Source of the DNA: Microbacterium profundi
GTDB lineage: Bacteria; Actinomycetota; Actinomycetes; Actinomycetales; Microbacteriaceae
Assembly: GCF_000763375.1 (NCBI RefSeq)
Contig: NZ_JPSY01000001.1
Span: 1,426,001-1,490,000 of the forward strand
DNA length: 64,000 nt
Direction: 5' to 3'
Below, one piece after another: positions 1-7,586 of the stretch. Numbering within the stretch: position 1 is the first letter of the stretch; each line of letters begins with the position of its first letter. A model generated the notes under the pieces. That model had not been told where the DNA came from and made no database searches. It worked only from the letters and a program-made list of their open reading frames with translations. The position numbers and the translations under genes are program-made.

Positions 1-303
1 GAAGAGCCGGGCCAGGAACGGCTCCTTGGGCAAGGGCGCCTCGACCGGTGAGTGCAACCAGGCACGCAGCTCTGCGCGTCCGGCATCGGTCAGCTCATGC
101 ACGCGGCGATCGGGGCGTCCGGTCTGGACGATCAGCTCGGTCGCCACGGCGCCGTCGGTCTCGAGCCGGTCGATGGTGCGATAGATCTGCGATTGGTCGG
201 CGTGCCAGAAGTGCGCAACGGACCCGGCGAATGCCCGGCCGAGGTCGTAGCCGCTCTGGGGTGCGATGTCGAGGAGGCCGAGAATGGCGTGACGCAGTTG
301 CAT
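1..303 (-). CDS. PadR family transcriptional regulator (partial, C-terminus outside window)
   Basis: The reverse strand reads an open frame of 101 codons that runs off the left edge. It begins MQLRHAILGLLDIAPQSGYD and continues through HADQSQIYRTIDRLETDG and RPDRRVHELTDAGRAELRAW. This is the winged-helix pattern of PadR regulators: a short N-terminal helix, a recognition helix around SQIYRTI, and a wing with a T-x-x-G-R-x-E-L turn. The PadR C-terminal dimerisation domain would lie outside the window. The ATG at 303 is 6 nt behind a -10-like TCTACT, so the mRNA is probably leaderless. It is divergent from the MoxR operon but need not regulate it. Confidence 0.85.
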   Translation of the reverse strand, partial: MQLRHAILGLLDIAPQSGYDLGRAFAGSVAHFWHADQSQIYRTIDRLETDGAVATELIVQTGRPDRRVHELTDAGRAELRAWLHSPVEAPLPKEPFLARLF

Positions 304-309
304 GACATT

Positions 310-339
310 AGTAGACCACACATATATAGGACGATACAA
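310..339 (-). promoter_or_regulatory. Putative promoter of the PadR gene
   Basis: On the minus strand TTGTAT (339-334) and TCTACT (315-310) are separated by 18 bp, and the -10 box is 6 nt from the ATG at 303. The AT-rich CATATATAGG between them is unusual in this GC-rich DNA and could carry a PadR operator. The region 304-471 holds no other gene. The MoxR operon promoter should also lie here but I cannot place it. Confidence 0.5.
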
Positions 340-471
340 GTATTTGTTCGGGATTCACCGAGATGGGGATCTCTGCCCTTGCTCTCGGGCTGTCCGAGTC
401 GGATGCTGCGATTACGCTGGTCTGCGGGGGAGATCGGAGCACCGTTCCCCCGCGCATGCGAGGAGACAGTG

Positions 472-1602
472 ATGACCGAGTCGAACGCCGCTTCCGGGGC
501 AGCCTCCCCACCTCCGCCCCCGCGGCCACCCGCGCCCGCGGCGGCTCCCTCACCTCAGCCGTCCGCACCGCCGGCGCCGTCCGCTCAGCGCGCCACTCCC
601 GCAGCCGGCCCGGACTCCACGCCGACCGACGCGGAGATGACCCGCGCCGCGAACGTGCTGAAGGTCGTCTCCGACGCATACTCCGCGAAGATGGTCGGCC
701 AGGAGCGACTGCGCACGAGCCTGTTGGTCTCGCTCATCGCCGGCGGCCACATCCTGCTCGAGTCGGTGCCCGGCCTCGCCAAGACGACCGCGGCATCCAC
801 CCTCGCCGACACCGTGAAGGCCAGCTTCAAACGCATCCAGTGCACACCCGACCTGCTCCCCAGCGATATCACCGGCAACCAGATCTACGACGCGGCGACC
901 GGGTCGTTCCGCACAGTGCTGGGTCCGGTGCACGCGAACTTCGTACTGCTCGACGAGATCAACCGCTCCAGCGCCAAGACGCAGTCCGCCATGCTCGAGG
1001 CGATGCAGGAGCACCAGACGACGATCGGCGGCGAAGTGCACCACCTGCCCAAGCCGTTCCTCGTGATCGCGACGCAGAACCCGATCGAGCAGGAGGGTAC
1101 CTACGAGCTCCCAGAGGCGCAGATGGACCGCTTCCTGCTCAAGGAGATCGTCGAGTACCCGAGCCCCTCCGACGAGTTCGAGATCCTGCGGCGCATCGAC
1201 TCCGGCGTGCTCGACCCCGACCGGCACGTCGCCAGTGCCGTGTCGCTGGAAGACGTGCAGCTGCTGCAGGATGTCGCGAGTCGCATCTACGTCGACGCCG
1301 CGATCCGCAACTACATCGTCTCGATCGCCTACGTGACCCGAAACCCCGGCCCGTACATCGGCGAGGATCGCGCGCGCTACATCAAGTACGGCGCGAGCCC
1401 CCGTGCGAGCATCGCGTTCCTGCAGGCATCCCGCGCGCTGGCCCTGCTGAACGGCCGCTCGCACGTGCTCCCGGAAGACATCCGCACCCTCCGCCACGTC
1501 ATCCTCCGCCACCGCGTGCTGCTCACGTTCGAGGCGGATGCCGAGGGCATCCGCAGCGAGGAGATCATCGACCAGATCTTCGCCGCCGTGCCGACGCCGT
1601 AG
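472..1602 (+). CDS. MoxR-family AAA+ ATPase
   Basis: A 376-aa AAA+ ATPase of the MoxR class, which acts as a chaperone-like partner of vWA proteins. The first 60 residues are a Pro/Ala-rich disordered tail. The core has a Walker A of the MoxR type (VPGLAKTT, about residues 98-105), Walker B FVLLDEINRS (about 157-166) and the sensor/arginine finger stretch IATQNPIEQEGTYELPEAQ (about 203-221). The frame is open upstream to position 52, but the ATG at 472 is preceded by AGGAG at proper spacing and starts the Pro-rich tail, so the longer start is rejected. It is the first of seven co-directional, mostly overlapping genes; DUF58 follows after 9 nt. The family assignment is secure, the substrate unknown. 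Confidence 0.93.
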   Translation: MTESNAASGAASPPPPPRPPAPAAAPSPQPSAPPAPSAQRATPAAGPDSTPTDAEMTRAANVLKVVSDAYSAKMVGQERLRTSLLVSLIAGGHILLESVPGLAKTTAASTLADTVKASFKRIQCTPDLLPSDITGNQIYDAATGSFRTVLGPVHANFVLLDEINRSSAKTQSAMLEAMQEHQTTIGGEVHHLPKPFLVIATQNPIEQEGTYELPEAQMDRFLLKEIVEYPSPSDEFEILRRIDSGVLDPDRHVASAVSLEDVQLLQDVASRIYVDAAIRNYIVSIAYVTRNPGPYIGEDRARYIKYGASPRASIAFLQASRALALLNGRSHVLPEDIRTLRHVILRHRVLLTFEADAEGIRSEEIIDQIFAAVPTP

Positions 1603-1611
1603 TCGCTGCTG

Positions 1612-2514
1612 ATGGCCAGCCTGATCACACAGGTGAAGAGCAAGCTCTTCATCCACTCGTCGCAGAAGTCGATGCACGCGCTCGACGGCGCCTACGCGTC
1701 GCTGCTGCACGGGCGCAGCCTCGACTTCGAGGACCTGCGCAAGTACGAGTACGGCGATCAGGTGCGCGACATCGACTGGCGCGCCACCGCACGCCTGGGC
1801 ACTCCACTCGTGAAGCGGCACCGCGCGAACCGGATGCACACCGTGCTGTTCGTCGTCGACACCGGGCGCTCGATGACGGCGCTCGCCCACGATGAGAAGC
1901 CCAAGAAGGACCTCGCGATCCTCGCCACCGGGGCTCTCGGCATCCTCGCCCTGCGCCATGGTGACGACTTCAGCATCGTCCACGGCGATGCGGAGCGCGT
2001 GCGCCGGCGGGCACCAGGGCGAAGCGAGGGCGCCCTCGAGCACGCCCTCCGCACGATCGACCAGGCGACCACCGAGGGCCGCGCGCCCAGCGATCGCGAT
2101 GCTCTTCTCGCCTATGTCGCGCGCACGATCGCGCGCCGCTGCATCGTCGTGATCATCACCGACGACGCGCCGATCACCGATGACACCGAGCGGATGCTGC
2201 GCCGCCTGCGAGTGCAGCACGACGTGCTGTGGGTCACGCTCCGCGACGCGGACCCCGTGCTGCCCTTCGAGAGGCTCAGGGACCCGAGCTCACGGCAGCG
2301 CGCCGACGTGAACACCCGCTGGGCGGTTCCCGACTTCGTGCACGGCGACCGCGAGGTGCTCGGCGAACTCATCGCCCAGACGCAGGCGGAAACCGCGCGA
2401 CTGAACGAGCTGCTCGATCGCCTCGAGATCAGCCACACCGCCCTCGAGACTCAGGATGACGCGGTGCCTCAGCTGCTGCGCATGCTGAACCGGAGGGCCG
2501 ATGTCAGGAACTGA
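1612..2514 (+). CDS. DUF58 domain-containing protein (MoxR partner)
   Basis: A 300-aa protein with the DUF58 signature LRKYEYGDQVRDIDWRATAR at about residues 43-62, followed by a vWA-like Rossmann strand VLFVVDTGRSM (about 79-89). The metal-site motif reads D-T-G-R-S, so Gly replaces the first Ser of a canonical DxSxS MIDAS. There is no clear membrane segment, unlike the vWA proteins downstream. DUF58 proteins almost always sit beside MoxR ATPases and are thought to be their adaptors or clients. The stop codon overlaps the next gene by 14 nt. A 19-bp dispersed repeat lies in frame at 2263-2281. Confidence 0.9.
   Translation: MASLITQVKSKLFIHSSQKSMHALDGAYASLLHGRSLDFEDLRKYEYGDQVRDIDWRATARLGTPLVKRHRANRMHTVLFVVDTGRSMTALAHDEKPKKDLAILATGALGILALRHGDDFSIVHGDAERVRRRAPGRSEGALEHALRTIDQATTEGRAPSDRDALLAYVARTIARRCIVVIITDDAPITDDTERMLRRLRVQHDVLWVTLRDADPVLPFERLRDPSSRQRADVNTRWAVPDFVHGDREVLGELIAQTQAETARLNELLDRLEISHTALETQDDAVPQLLRMLNRRADVRN
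2263..2281. repeat. 19-bp dispersed repeat inside the DUF58 gene
   Basis: CCCTTCGAGAGGCTCAGGG, one substitution from the copy at 4856 and read as PFERLR. See also 4856-4874, 26789-26807 and 48724-48741. Confidence 0.6.
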
Positions 2515-2992
2515 CGAGCTCTACCCTCCCGCGCAGTACGGCTGGGGATGGATGCTGCTTGCGCTCGGCATCATCGCGCTGCTCATCCTCGGCGCATGGC
2601 TACTGCTCTTCCTCACGAAGCCTCGACGCGGCATGGTCCTGTACGGCGACACGCAGACATCGGTGCCGTTGACCGCCGATGTGCTCACGCAACTGCGGCA
2701 GGAGTATCACGAGCGCATCGCGCAGATCGAGGCGGACTACCGAGGCGGGTCGCTCACGGCCCGTCACGCCAATCTCGAACTCAGCCGCGTCGTGCGCACG
2801 TTCGTCAACGAGTACAGCGGCCTGGAAGCCCCGGTGCTCGCCCTCGACGATCTCATACGGCTCGGTGTGCCGCCGGCGCTGATCGATGCGCTGCAGCGGC
2901 ACTACTACCCGAGCATCTTCCGCAAGGGGCCGGCGGTCGATCCGGTCGCCGGCGCAGAGGCCGCGCACAAGGTGGTCGGCTCATGGCACTAG
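2501..2992 (+). CDS. Small membrane-anchored protein of the MoxR operon
   Basis: A 163-aa protein with one strong N-terminal transmembrane helix (about residues 14-38, GWMLLALGIIALLILGAWLL) and a soluble, mostly helical remainder containing RQEYHERIAQIEADYRGGSL. It has no catalytic motif I recognise. Position and shape resemble the small single-pass proteins, sometimes DUF4381-like, found between DUF58 and vWA genes in MoxR operons. The ATG at 2501 lies inside the DUF58 gene, and its end overlaps the next vWA gene by 10 nt, implying translational coupling. Function unknown; it probably helps hold the vWA complex at the membrane. Confidence 0.75.
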   Translation: MSGTDELYPPAQYGWGWMLLALGIIALLILGAWLLLFLTKPRRGMVLYGDTQTSVPLTADVLTQLRQEYHERIAQIEADYRGGSLTARHANLELSRVVRTFVNEYSGLEAPVLALDDLIRLGVPPALIDALQRHYYPSIFRKGPAVDPVAGAEAAHKVVGSWH

Positions 2993-3969
2993 CGAACTGG
3001 TGGGTCATCCCCATCGCGGTCGCCGTCATCGTGATCGCGATCGGCGTCGGACTTCTCATCGGCCTGCGCCGGAATACCCGCCACCGCGAACAGCAGAGCG
3101 CCCCAATCGCACGGGCGGAGCGGCTGCGCGCACTGCCGTCGTTCCAGCATGCGGTGCGGCGCCGCACCATCGCTCTGGTCGGCGTGCTCACTCTGGGAGT
3201 TCTCGCCAGCGTGGTCGGTGGGATCGTCGCAGCGCGGCCGATGTCTTCGGAAACGATCCAACCGGTCAACACCAGCCGCGACATCATGCTCTGCCTCGAC
3301 GTCTCGGGGTCGATGAGTGAGGTCGATGTCGAGGTGCTCAGCGTTTTCGAGGAGCTGCTCGACGGGTTCGAGGGCGAGCGCATCGGCCTGACGATCTTCA
3401 ACAGCTCACCCGTGCAGATCTTCCCGCTGACGGATGACTACGACTTCATCCGCACGCATCTGCAGAGCATCAGGGAGAGCTTCGACTACATGGAGGAGAT
3501 CCCTGAGCACTGGATCGGCACGCTCAACGGACCAGGCGCTTCGCTGATCGGCGACGGTCTCGCATCGTGCGCCATGCGCTTCGATCACCAGGATGACGAG
3601 CGCTCCCGCTCGATCATCCTCGCCACCGACAACGAGGTGAACGGCGATTCGATCGTGACTCTCGAGGAGGCGTCGAACTATGCGGCATCCGCCGGTGTGC
3701 GCGTCTTCGCGCTCAACCCGGTGCAGGGCGTCGACACCGACATCAGTGCGGAACTCGTCGCGGCCGCCGAGGCGACCGGCGGCAAGGCATACGGCCTGCG
3801 CGACACCACGACCGTCTCCGACATCATCAAGGACGTGCAGGAGCAGGAGGCCACAGAGCTGCGCGGTCAGGCGCAGGTCGTGTGGACCGACAACCCGAAC
3901 CCATGGATCGCCGTGCTGCTGGTCGCGGCACTCGGCTTCGTGGTGCTGCTGTGGAGGGTCAGACTGTGA
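2983..3969 (+). CDS. Membrane vWA domain protein (BatA/BatB-like), first copy
   Basis: A 328-aa protein with two N-terminal membrane helices (about residues 5-27 and 62-84), an extracytoplasmic vWA domain and a C-terminal helix (about 307-326). This is the Bat-like topology. The MIDAS is canonical: IMLCLDVSGSM (about 101-111) with later TIFNSS and ILATDNEVN. The open frame extends back to 2548, but the ATG at 2983 gives the sensible start MALANWW with a helix immediately after and overlaps the previous stop by 10 nt. It is probably a MoxR client sensing or organising something at the outer face of the membrane. Confidence 0.88.
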   Translation: MALANWWVIPIAVAVIVIAIGVGLLIGLRRNTRHREQQSAPIARAERLRALPSFQHAVRRRTIALVGVLTLGVLASVVGGIVAARPMSSETIQPVNTSRDIMLCLDVSGSMSEVDVEVLSVFEELLDGFEGERIGLTIFNSSPVQIFPLTDDYDFIRTHLQSIRESFDYMEEIPEHWIGTLNGPGASLIGDGLASCAMRFDHQDDERSRSIILATDNEVNGDSIVTLEEASNYAASAGVRVFALNPVQGVDTDISAELVAAAEATGGKAYGLRDTTTVSDIIKDVQEQEATELRGQAQVVWTDNPNPWIAVLLVAALGFVVLLWRVRL

Positions 3970-5153
3970 TCTTCCAACCCGTACTCAACATCTTCCTGCT
4001 GGTGCTGCTGTTCGCACCGGTCGCCTTCGTCGTCGTCTGGATGCTGGTGAAGGCGGTGCGTCCTCAGGCCGGTTCAGCGGATGCCGGCACCGGCGCCCCA
4101 CCGGTCATCTGGGGACTGCGACTGCTGATGCTGCTGGCCTGCTTCATGATGCTGCTGCGCCCCGGCATTCCAGGAGGCGCGACCGAGACCCTCGCAACAG
4201 ACACCGACATCCTCATCGTCGTCGACACCACCGCGAGCATCGTGGCGGAGGACTGGGACGGCGACGGTCAGAGGCTCGACGGCGTACGCGCCGACGTGCA
4301 GTCGATCGTCGACGAGTACCCGGGGGCGCGCTTCGCGCTGATCAGCTTCGACGCGGCCGCCGAGCTGCGGCTCCCGCTGACCACCGATGCCACGGCACTG
4401 ATCTCCTCGCTCGAGGTTCTGCGTCCCGAGGTCACCGCGCAGTCGCGGGGCAGCTCGATCGGCATCGCGAGTGCCATGGTCGAGGAGACACTGGAGGCGG
4501 CAGCCGAGGCGTCGCCCGACCGCTCGCGGATGGTGTTCTACCTGGGCGACGGCGAGCAGACCGTCAGCACCGAACCCGAGTCGTTCTCGGCGAGTGCCGA
4601 GTTCACCGACGGTGGGGCGGTGCTCGGCTACGGCACGAGCGAGGGCGGCCCGATGAAGGTCACCTCCGGGAGCTTCGCGGCATCCGAAGAGGGCGGCGAC
4701 TACATCGAGTATCAGGGCGAGCAGGCGATGTCGGTGATCGACGAGAGCAACCTGCAGACGATCGCCGACGACCTCGGCGTGCCGTACCAGCTGCGCTCCG
4801 CCGACGCCGACATCGAGCTCCCGGAAGCGCCGACCACGACCACGAACTACACCGACCCTTCGACAGGCTCAGGGATCGGGGGGTCGGTCGGCAATGTCAT
4901 CGAGCTGTATTGGATCTTCGCCCTCGTGATGGTGCTGCTGCTGGGTGTCGAGATCGCCCGCGCCACGATCCTCATCGCACAGATGCGCGGCCTCGCCACC
5001 CGGCCCGAGCACCCTACCCCCGGGTCGTTGAGCAAGACGAAACGCGCCGCCCCCGGGTCGTTGAGCGAGCGAAGCGAGACGAAACGCGCTGAGCGAGCGC
5101 CAGCGAGTCGAAGCGTCCCCCCGCGTGACCAGCAGCCCGGAGGTGACGCATGA
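3966..5153 (+). CDS. Membrane vWA domain protein, second copy, with repeat-derived C-terminal tail
   Basis: A 395-aa protein with two N-terminal helices (about residues 7-30 and 50-70), a vWA domain starting DILIVVDTTAS (about 81-91; MIDAS D-x-T-x-S) and a C-terminal helix near 313-337. The GTG at 3966 forms a GTGA overlap with the previous stop and has GGAGGG upstream; an in-frame ATG at 3882 lies inside the previous gene and is rejected. Two non-family segments stand out. A Ser/Gly stretch (TDPSTGSGIGG) is encoded by a dispersed repeat at 4856-4874. A basic tail of about 45 residues after the last helix (GSLSERSETKRAERAPASRS) is encoded by a repeat array at 5017-5117. Confidence 0.88.
   Translation: MIFQPVLNIFLLVLLFAPVAFVVVWMLVKAVRPQAGSADAGTGAPPVIWGLRLLMLLACFMMLLRPGIPGGATETLATDTDILIVVDTTASIVAEDWDGDGQRLDGVRADVQSIVDEYPGARFALISFDAAAELRLPLTTDATALISSLEVLRPEVTAQSRGSSIGIASAMVEETLEAAAEASPDRSRMVFYLGDGEQTVSTEPESFSASAEFTDGGAVLGYGTSEGGPMKVTSGSFAASEEGGDYIEYQGEQAMSVIDESNLQTIADDLGVPYQLRSADADIELPEAPTTTTNYTDPSTGSGIGGSVGNVIELYWIFALVMVLLLGVEIARATILIAQMRGLATRPEHPTPGSLSKTKRAAPGSLSERSETKRAERAPASRSVPPRDQQPGGDA
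4856..4874. repeat. 19-bp dispersed repeat inside the second vWA gene
   Basis: CCCTTCGACAGGCTCAGGG, read in frame as PSTGSG just before the C-terminal membrane helix. Near-identical copies lie in the DUF58 and mnhC genes and at the end of the dihydropyrimidinase gene. Confidence 0.7.
5017..5117. repeat. Direct repeat array forming the 3' end of the second vWA gene
   Basis: CCCCGGGTCGTTGAGC occurs twice (near 5017 and 5052), each time followed by AGACGAAACGCGC (near 5034 and 5078). A third related part, GAGCGAGCGCCAGCGAGTCG, follows. The unit GAGCGAGCG(A/C)AGCGAG looks like an intergenic repeat rather than vWA coding sequence, yet it is translated in frame up to the stop at 5153. Confidence 0.75.
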
Positions 5154-5938
5154 CGGATGCACCTGCACAGTCCGGCGCACCGACGCAGGCGGATGCCGCG
5201 GCCGCTCTGCTCGCGGCGAACCGTCGACGCCGGCGCATCCGCCGCTGGGCCCTGATCGGGACCCTGCCCCTCACGATCGCGGCTCTGCTGTTCGTCGGCA
5301 AGCTGCTGAGCATGTACGCGTTCGCACACCAGGCGATCACGACCTATGTCGTCGCCGACTACGCGGGTTCGACGGCGGCGGCCGAGGGCCAGGAGTTCCT
5401 GAACTGGTTCGAGCCGTACAAGGCGCCGTACAACGTCGGCACCGCGCTGGCAGGATCCGAAGATCTCGACGGTGCTCGCGTGAAGCTCGAAGAGGCTCTG
5501 CCCCTGGCTCACGGCCTCGAGGTGTGCGCGGTGCGGGTGAACCTGGCGATCGTGATCGAACGCCAAGGCGATGCTGCGGTCAACGGGGGCGACGGACCCG
5601 GTGGGGCGGAGCTGTACGGCGAGGCGCTGCAGATCACGGCCGAGACGCCGGAGGAGTGCAACAGCGAAGAGGCCGATTCGCAGTCCCCCGATCCCGACCG
5701 CAGCATGAGCGACACCCTCGATGAACTCGGCGATCGGCTGCAGGAGAAGCAGCAGCAGGCCCAGGAGCAGCAGTCGCCGCCCCAGGAGGGCGACGGCGAA
5801 GAGCAGGAGCAGCCGCAGCAGCCCGACCAGGACAAGCTCGACGAGCTGCAGGACAAGCTCGATCAGGGCGCCGAGGAGCGCGAGCAGAACCAGGGCGACG
5901 AAGACGGCCCCGGCGGCGGGACGGACAAGCCATGGTAG
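5150..5938 (+). CDS. Uncharacterised membrane protein of the MoxR operon, TPR-like with Gln/Glu-rich tail
   Basis: A 262-aa protein with an Arg-rich N-terminus (NRRRRRIRR), one membrane helix (about residues 33-58), a helical middle region with TPR-like spacing (YNVGTALAG, LEEALPLAHG, VRVNLAIVIERQGD, LYGEALQIT) and a disordered, coiled-coil-prone C-terminal third dominated by Gln, Glu and Asp. TPR proteins occur in many MoxR/Bat operons, which supports an adaptor role, but I recognise no named family. ATGA overlap with the preceding gene and a 7-nt overlap with the next show tight coupling. Confidence 0.7.
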   Translation: MTDAPAQSGAPTQADAAAALLAANRRRRRIRRWALIGTLPLTIAALLFVGKLLSMYAFAHQAITTYVVADYAGSTAAAEGQEFLNWFEPYKAPYNVGTALAGSEDLDGARVKLEEALPLAHGLEVCAVRVNLAIVIERQGDAAVNGGDGPGGAELYGEALQITAETPEECNSEEADSQSPDPDRSMSDTLDELGDRLQEKQQQAQEQQSPPQEGDGEEQEQPQQPDQDKLDELQDKLDQGAEEREQNQGDEDGPGGGTDKPW

Positions 5939-7029
5939 AGCCCGAGAAGCAGCGCGCGCGTTACATCGCCGGCACCGAGGGCGCACCTCCCGTGCCGCCG
6001 CCCGGCGGCTATCACGGCGCCAAGCGCGTGCAGACCGCACCGCCTTCCGGCGCTCCGGTGATCAGCACGGCCGAGGCGACGCAGGATAAACAGCCGGCGA
6101 ACGTGATCGGCTGGGTCGCTCTGGTCGCGGCGATCCTCTTCGCGGTCGTGCTGCTCGGCACGCTGCTGTCCGGCGGCACGGACGCGCTGTACGGCGTGAC
6201 GATGCTGACGCTGCAGCTCGTCGTGCTCGCCGTCGTGATCGCTGCACTGTTCTCACGCCGCGGGCGGGTACTCGCGGCATCCGCTCTCATCGTCACCCTC
6301 ATGCTCAACGTCGCGACCGTCGGTGCGATGAGCGCGCTGCAGACCTCGGCGTCAGGCAACTATGAAGGTGAGAAGACCGAGGAGCAGAAGCACGAGGAGG
6401 CGTACCCCGGGATCAAGGACACCTCCTCGAGCACGGTCCTCGCGCAGCCTTCGCTCGAGGAGGTGCGGGCGCAGAGCGAGGAGATGCTGGCCGAGATCCG
6501 CGATCGCCTGTCTACGCAGTTCGGCTACACGTGGACCGAGGCCGGTACCGAGAACCTCCGTCCGGAGCGCAACGGCTACGGCGGGGAGTCGATGCTGGTG
6601 CAGTACACGTCAGTGCCGTGGATGACGAACGAGCCCATCCAGGACTACGACCGCAAGGTCGCCGTGATGGACGTCATCGAAGAGGTCGTCACCGAGTACG
6701 GCATGTACGGTCTGTACTCGTTCAATGAGCCGTCGTCGGGGATGGACGACGCCATCCAGGAGAAGTTCTACGGCAGCGCCGATCCGCGTGAGCAGAACAC
6801 GTGGGAGTACTACTCCGACAACTATCCGGATCCGCTGCGCTTCTACGCCGTGCTCTACGACCTCTCCAACGACCCCACCGGAGAGTTCGCCGGCGAGCGC
6901 GAGGCGCAGAGCGCCCGCACGGGCGAGCCTCTGGAGGGGCTGCAGATCTACTTCCTCGCGCCCCAGTTGCTCAGCGAGGCCGACCGGGAAGAGTTCGAGA
7001 CACGGATGCAGGAGTACCCCGGGTCCTGA
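5932..7029 (+). CDS. Uncharacterised three-helix membrane protein ending the MoxR operon
   Basis: A 365-aa protein with a Pro-rich cytoplasmic start (GAPPVPPPGGYHGAK), three consecutive membrane helices (about residues 57-78, 84-105, 112-132) and a soluble acidic domain of about 230 residues with many aromatic residues (QNTWEYYSDNYPDPLRFYAV). No motif assigns it. The last domain is presumably extracytoplasmic given three helices and a basic N-terminus. It overlaps the previous gene by 7 nt. After its stop, GCGGCC/GGCCGC at 7033-7052 could form a short hairpin without a T tract. Confidence 0.65.
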   Translation: MVEPEKQRARYIAGTEGAPPVPPPGGYHGAKRVQTAPPSGAPVISTAEATQDKQPANVIGWVALVAAILFAVVLLGTLLSGGTDALYGVTMLTLQLVVLAVVIAALFSRRGRVLAASALIVTLMLNVATVGAMSALQTSASGNYEGEKTEEQKHEEAYPGIKDTSSSTVLAQPSLEEVRAQSEEMLAEIRDRLSTQFGYTWTEAGTENLRPERNGYGGESMLVQYTSVPWMTNEPIQDYDRKVAVMDVIEEVVTEYGMYGLYSFNEPSSGMDDAIQEKFYGSADPREQNTWEYYSDNYPDPLRFYAVLYDLSNDPTGEFAGEREAQSARTGEPLEGLQIYFLAPQLLSEADREEFETRMQEYPGS

Positions 7030-7317
7030 GCCGCGGCCCTTTCGGTGGCCGCCACCCGTAACTCGCACTCCACAGGTCGAGTACCAACGTGGTTCTCCAC
7101 CGATCGTTCGTTAGTGCCTTTGGCTGTAGGCACCGACGACTTGAATCAGGGTATGGGCAATCTGGCCAGACAGTTACGTCATCAAAACATTGACGATTAT
7201 GACGCGTAAACGATATGATGACGGTGTTCGGATCGCGCAGAGTGCGCGAAAGCACCGAATCCCGGACGCCGACATACTTCGACCAAGTCGCTATCGATTC
7301 CTCTGAGGAGTCCCCCA
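7030..7317. other. Intergenic region, AT-richer, with clustered TGACG sites
   Basis: 288 bp without a convincing gene. After a weak hairpin at 7033-7052, the part from about 7130 is clearly less GC-rich than its surroundings. TGACG occurs at 7191, 7200 and 7219 and its complement CGTCA at 7177. GTTACGTCAT (7173-7182) and ATGACGCGTAAAC (7199-7211) form an imperfect inverted repeat. It presumably contains the promoter and an operator for the gene at 7318. Confidence 0.5.
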
Positions 7318-7572
7318 ATGTCAAAGACCAGTCCACCTCGCATCCATGACACAGATATCGATGCATTCATCGACATCATCGGCACGGGAACGATGCGTGA
7401 CGCAAGGCACCTCCGTGAGATCGCGGCAGCGCGTGATGCGGTCGGGACGGCAGATGCCCGACTTCGCTCCGCAGTTGCGGCGGCTCGTGAAGCCGGTGAT
7501 TCATGGACCATGATCGGCGTCGCGTTGCGGACGTCCAAGCAGAATGCCTTCCGCAAGTACGGGAGGCAGTAG
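7318..7572 (+). CDS. Small helix-turn-helix-like protein, unknown function
   Basis: An 84-aa protein. Residues 50-82 (AAVAAAREAGDSWTMIGVAL, then RTSKQNAFRKYG) match the sigma-like HTH pattern 'W..IG..L..SKQ.A..R' seen in many small actinobacterial proteins. The N-terminal half is helical with an AARDAVG segment. There is no dimerisation or effector domain. TGAGGAGT about 8 nt before the ATG is a usable ribosome binding site. It is an orphan between the MoxR operon and a convergent ZIP gene, and could be the regulator reading the TGACG sites just upstream (inference). Confidence 0.65.
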   Translation: MSKTSPPRIHDTDIDAFIDIIGTGTMRDARHLREIAAARDAVGTADARLRSAVAAAREAGDSWTMIGVALRTSKQNAFRKYGRQ

Positions 7573-7586
7573 CCGAATGCTCGGTC

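Noticed and set aside
52..471. Upstream extension of the MoxR gene to an ATG at 52
   Set aside because: It would read antisense through the PadR coding region; the ATG at 472 has AGGAG at normal spacing.
550..2220. 556-codon minus-strand frame antisense to MoxR and DUF58
   Set aside because: Antisense to genes with intact Walker and DUF58 motifs; no recognisable domain and repetitive composition.
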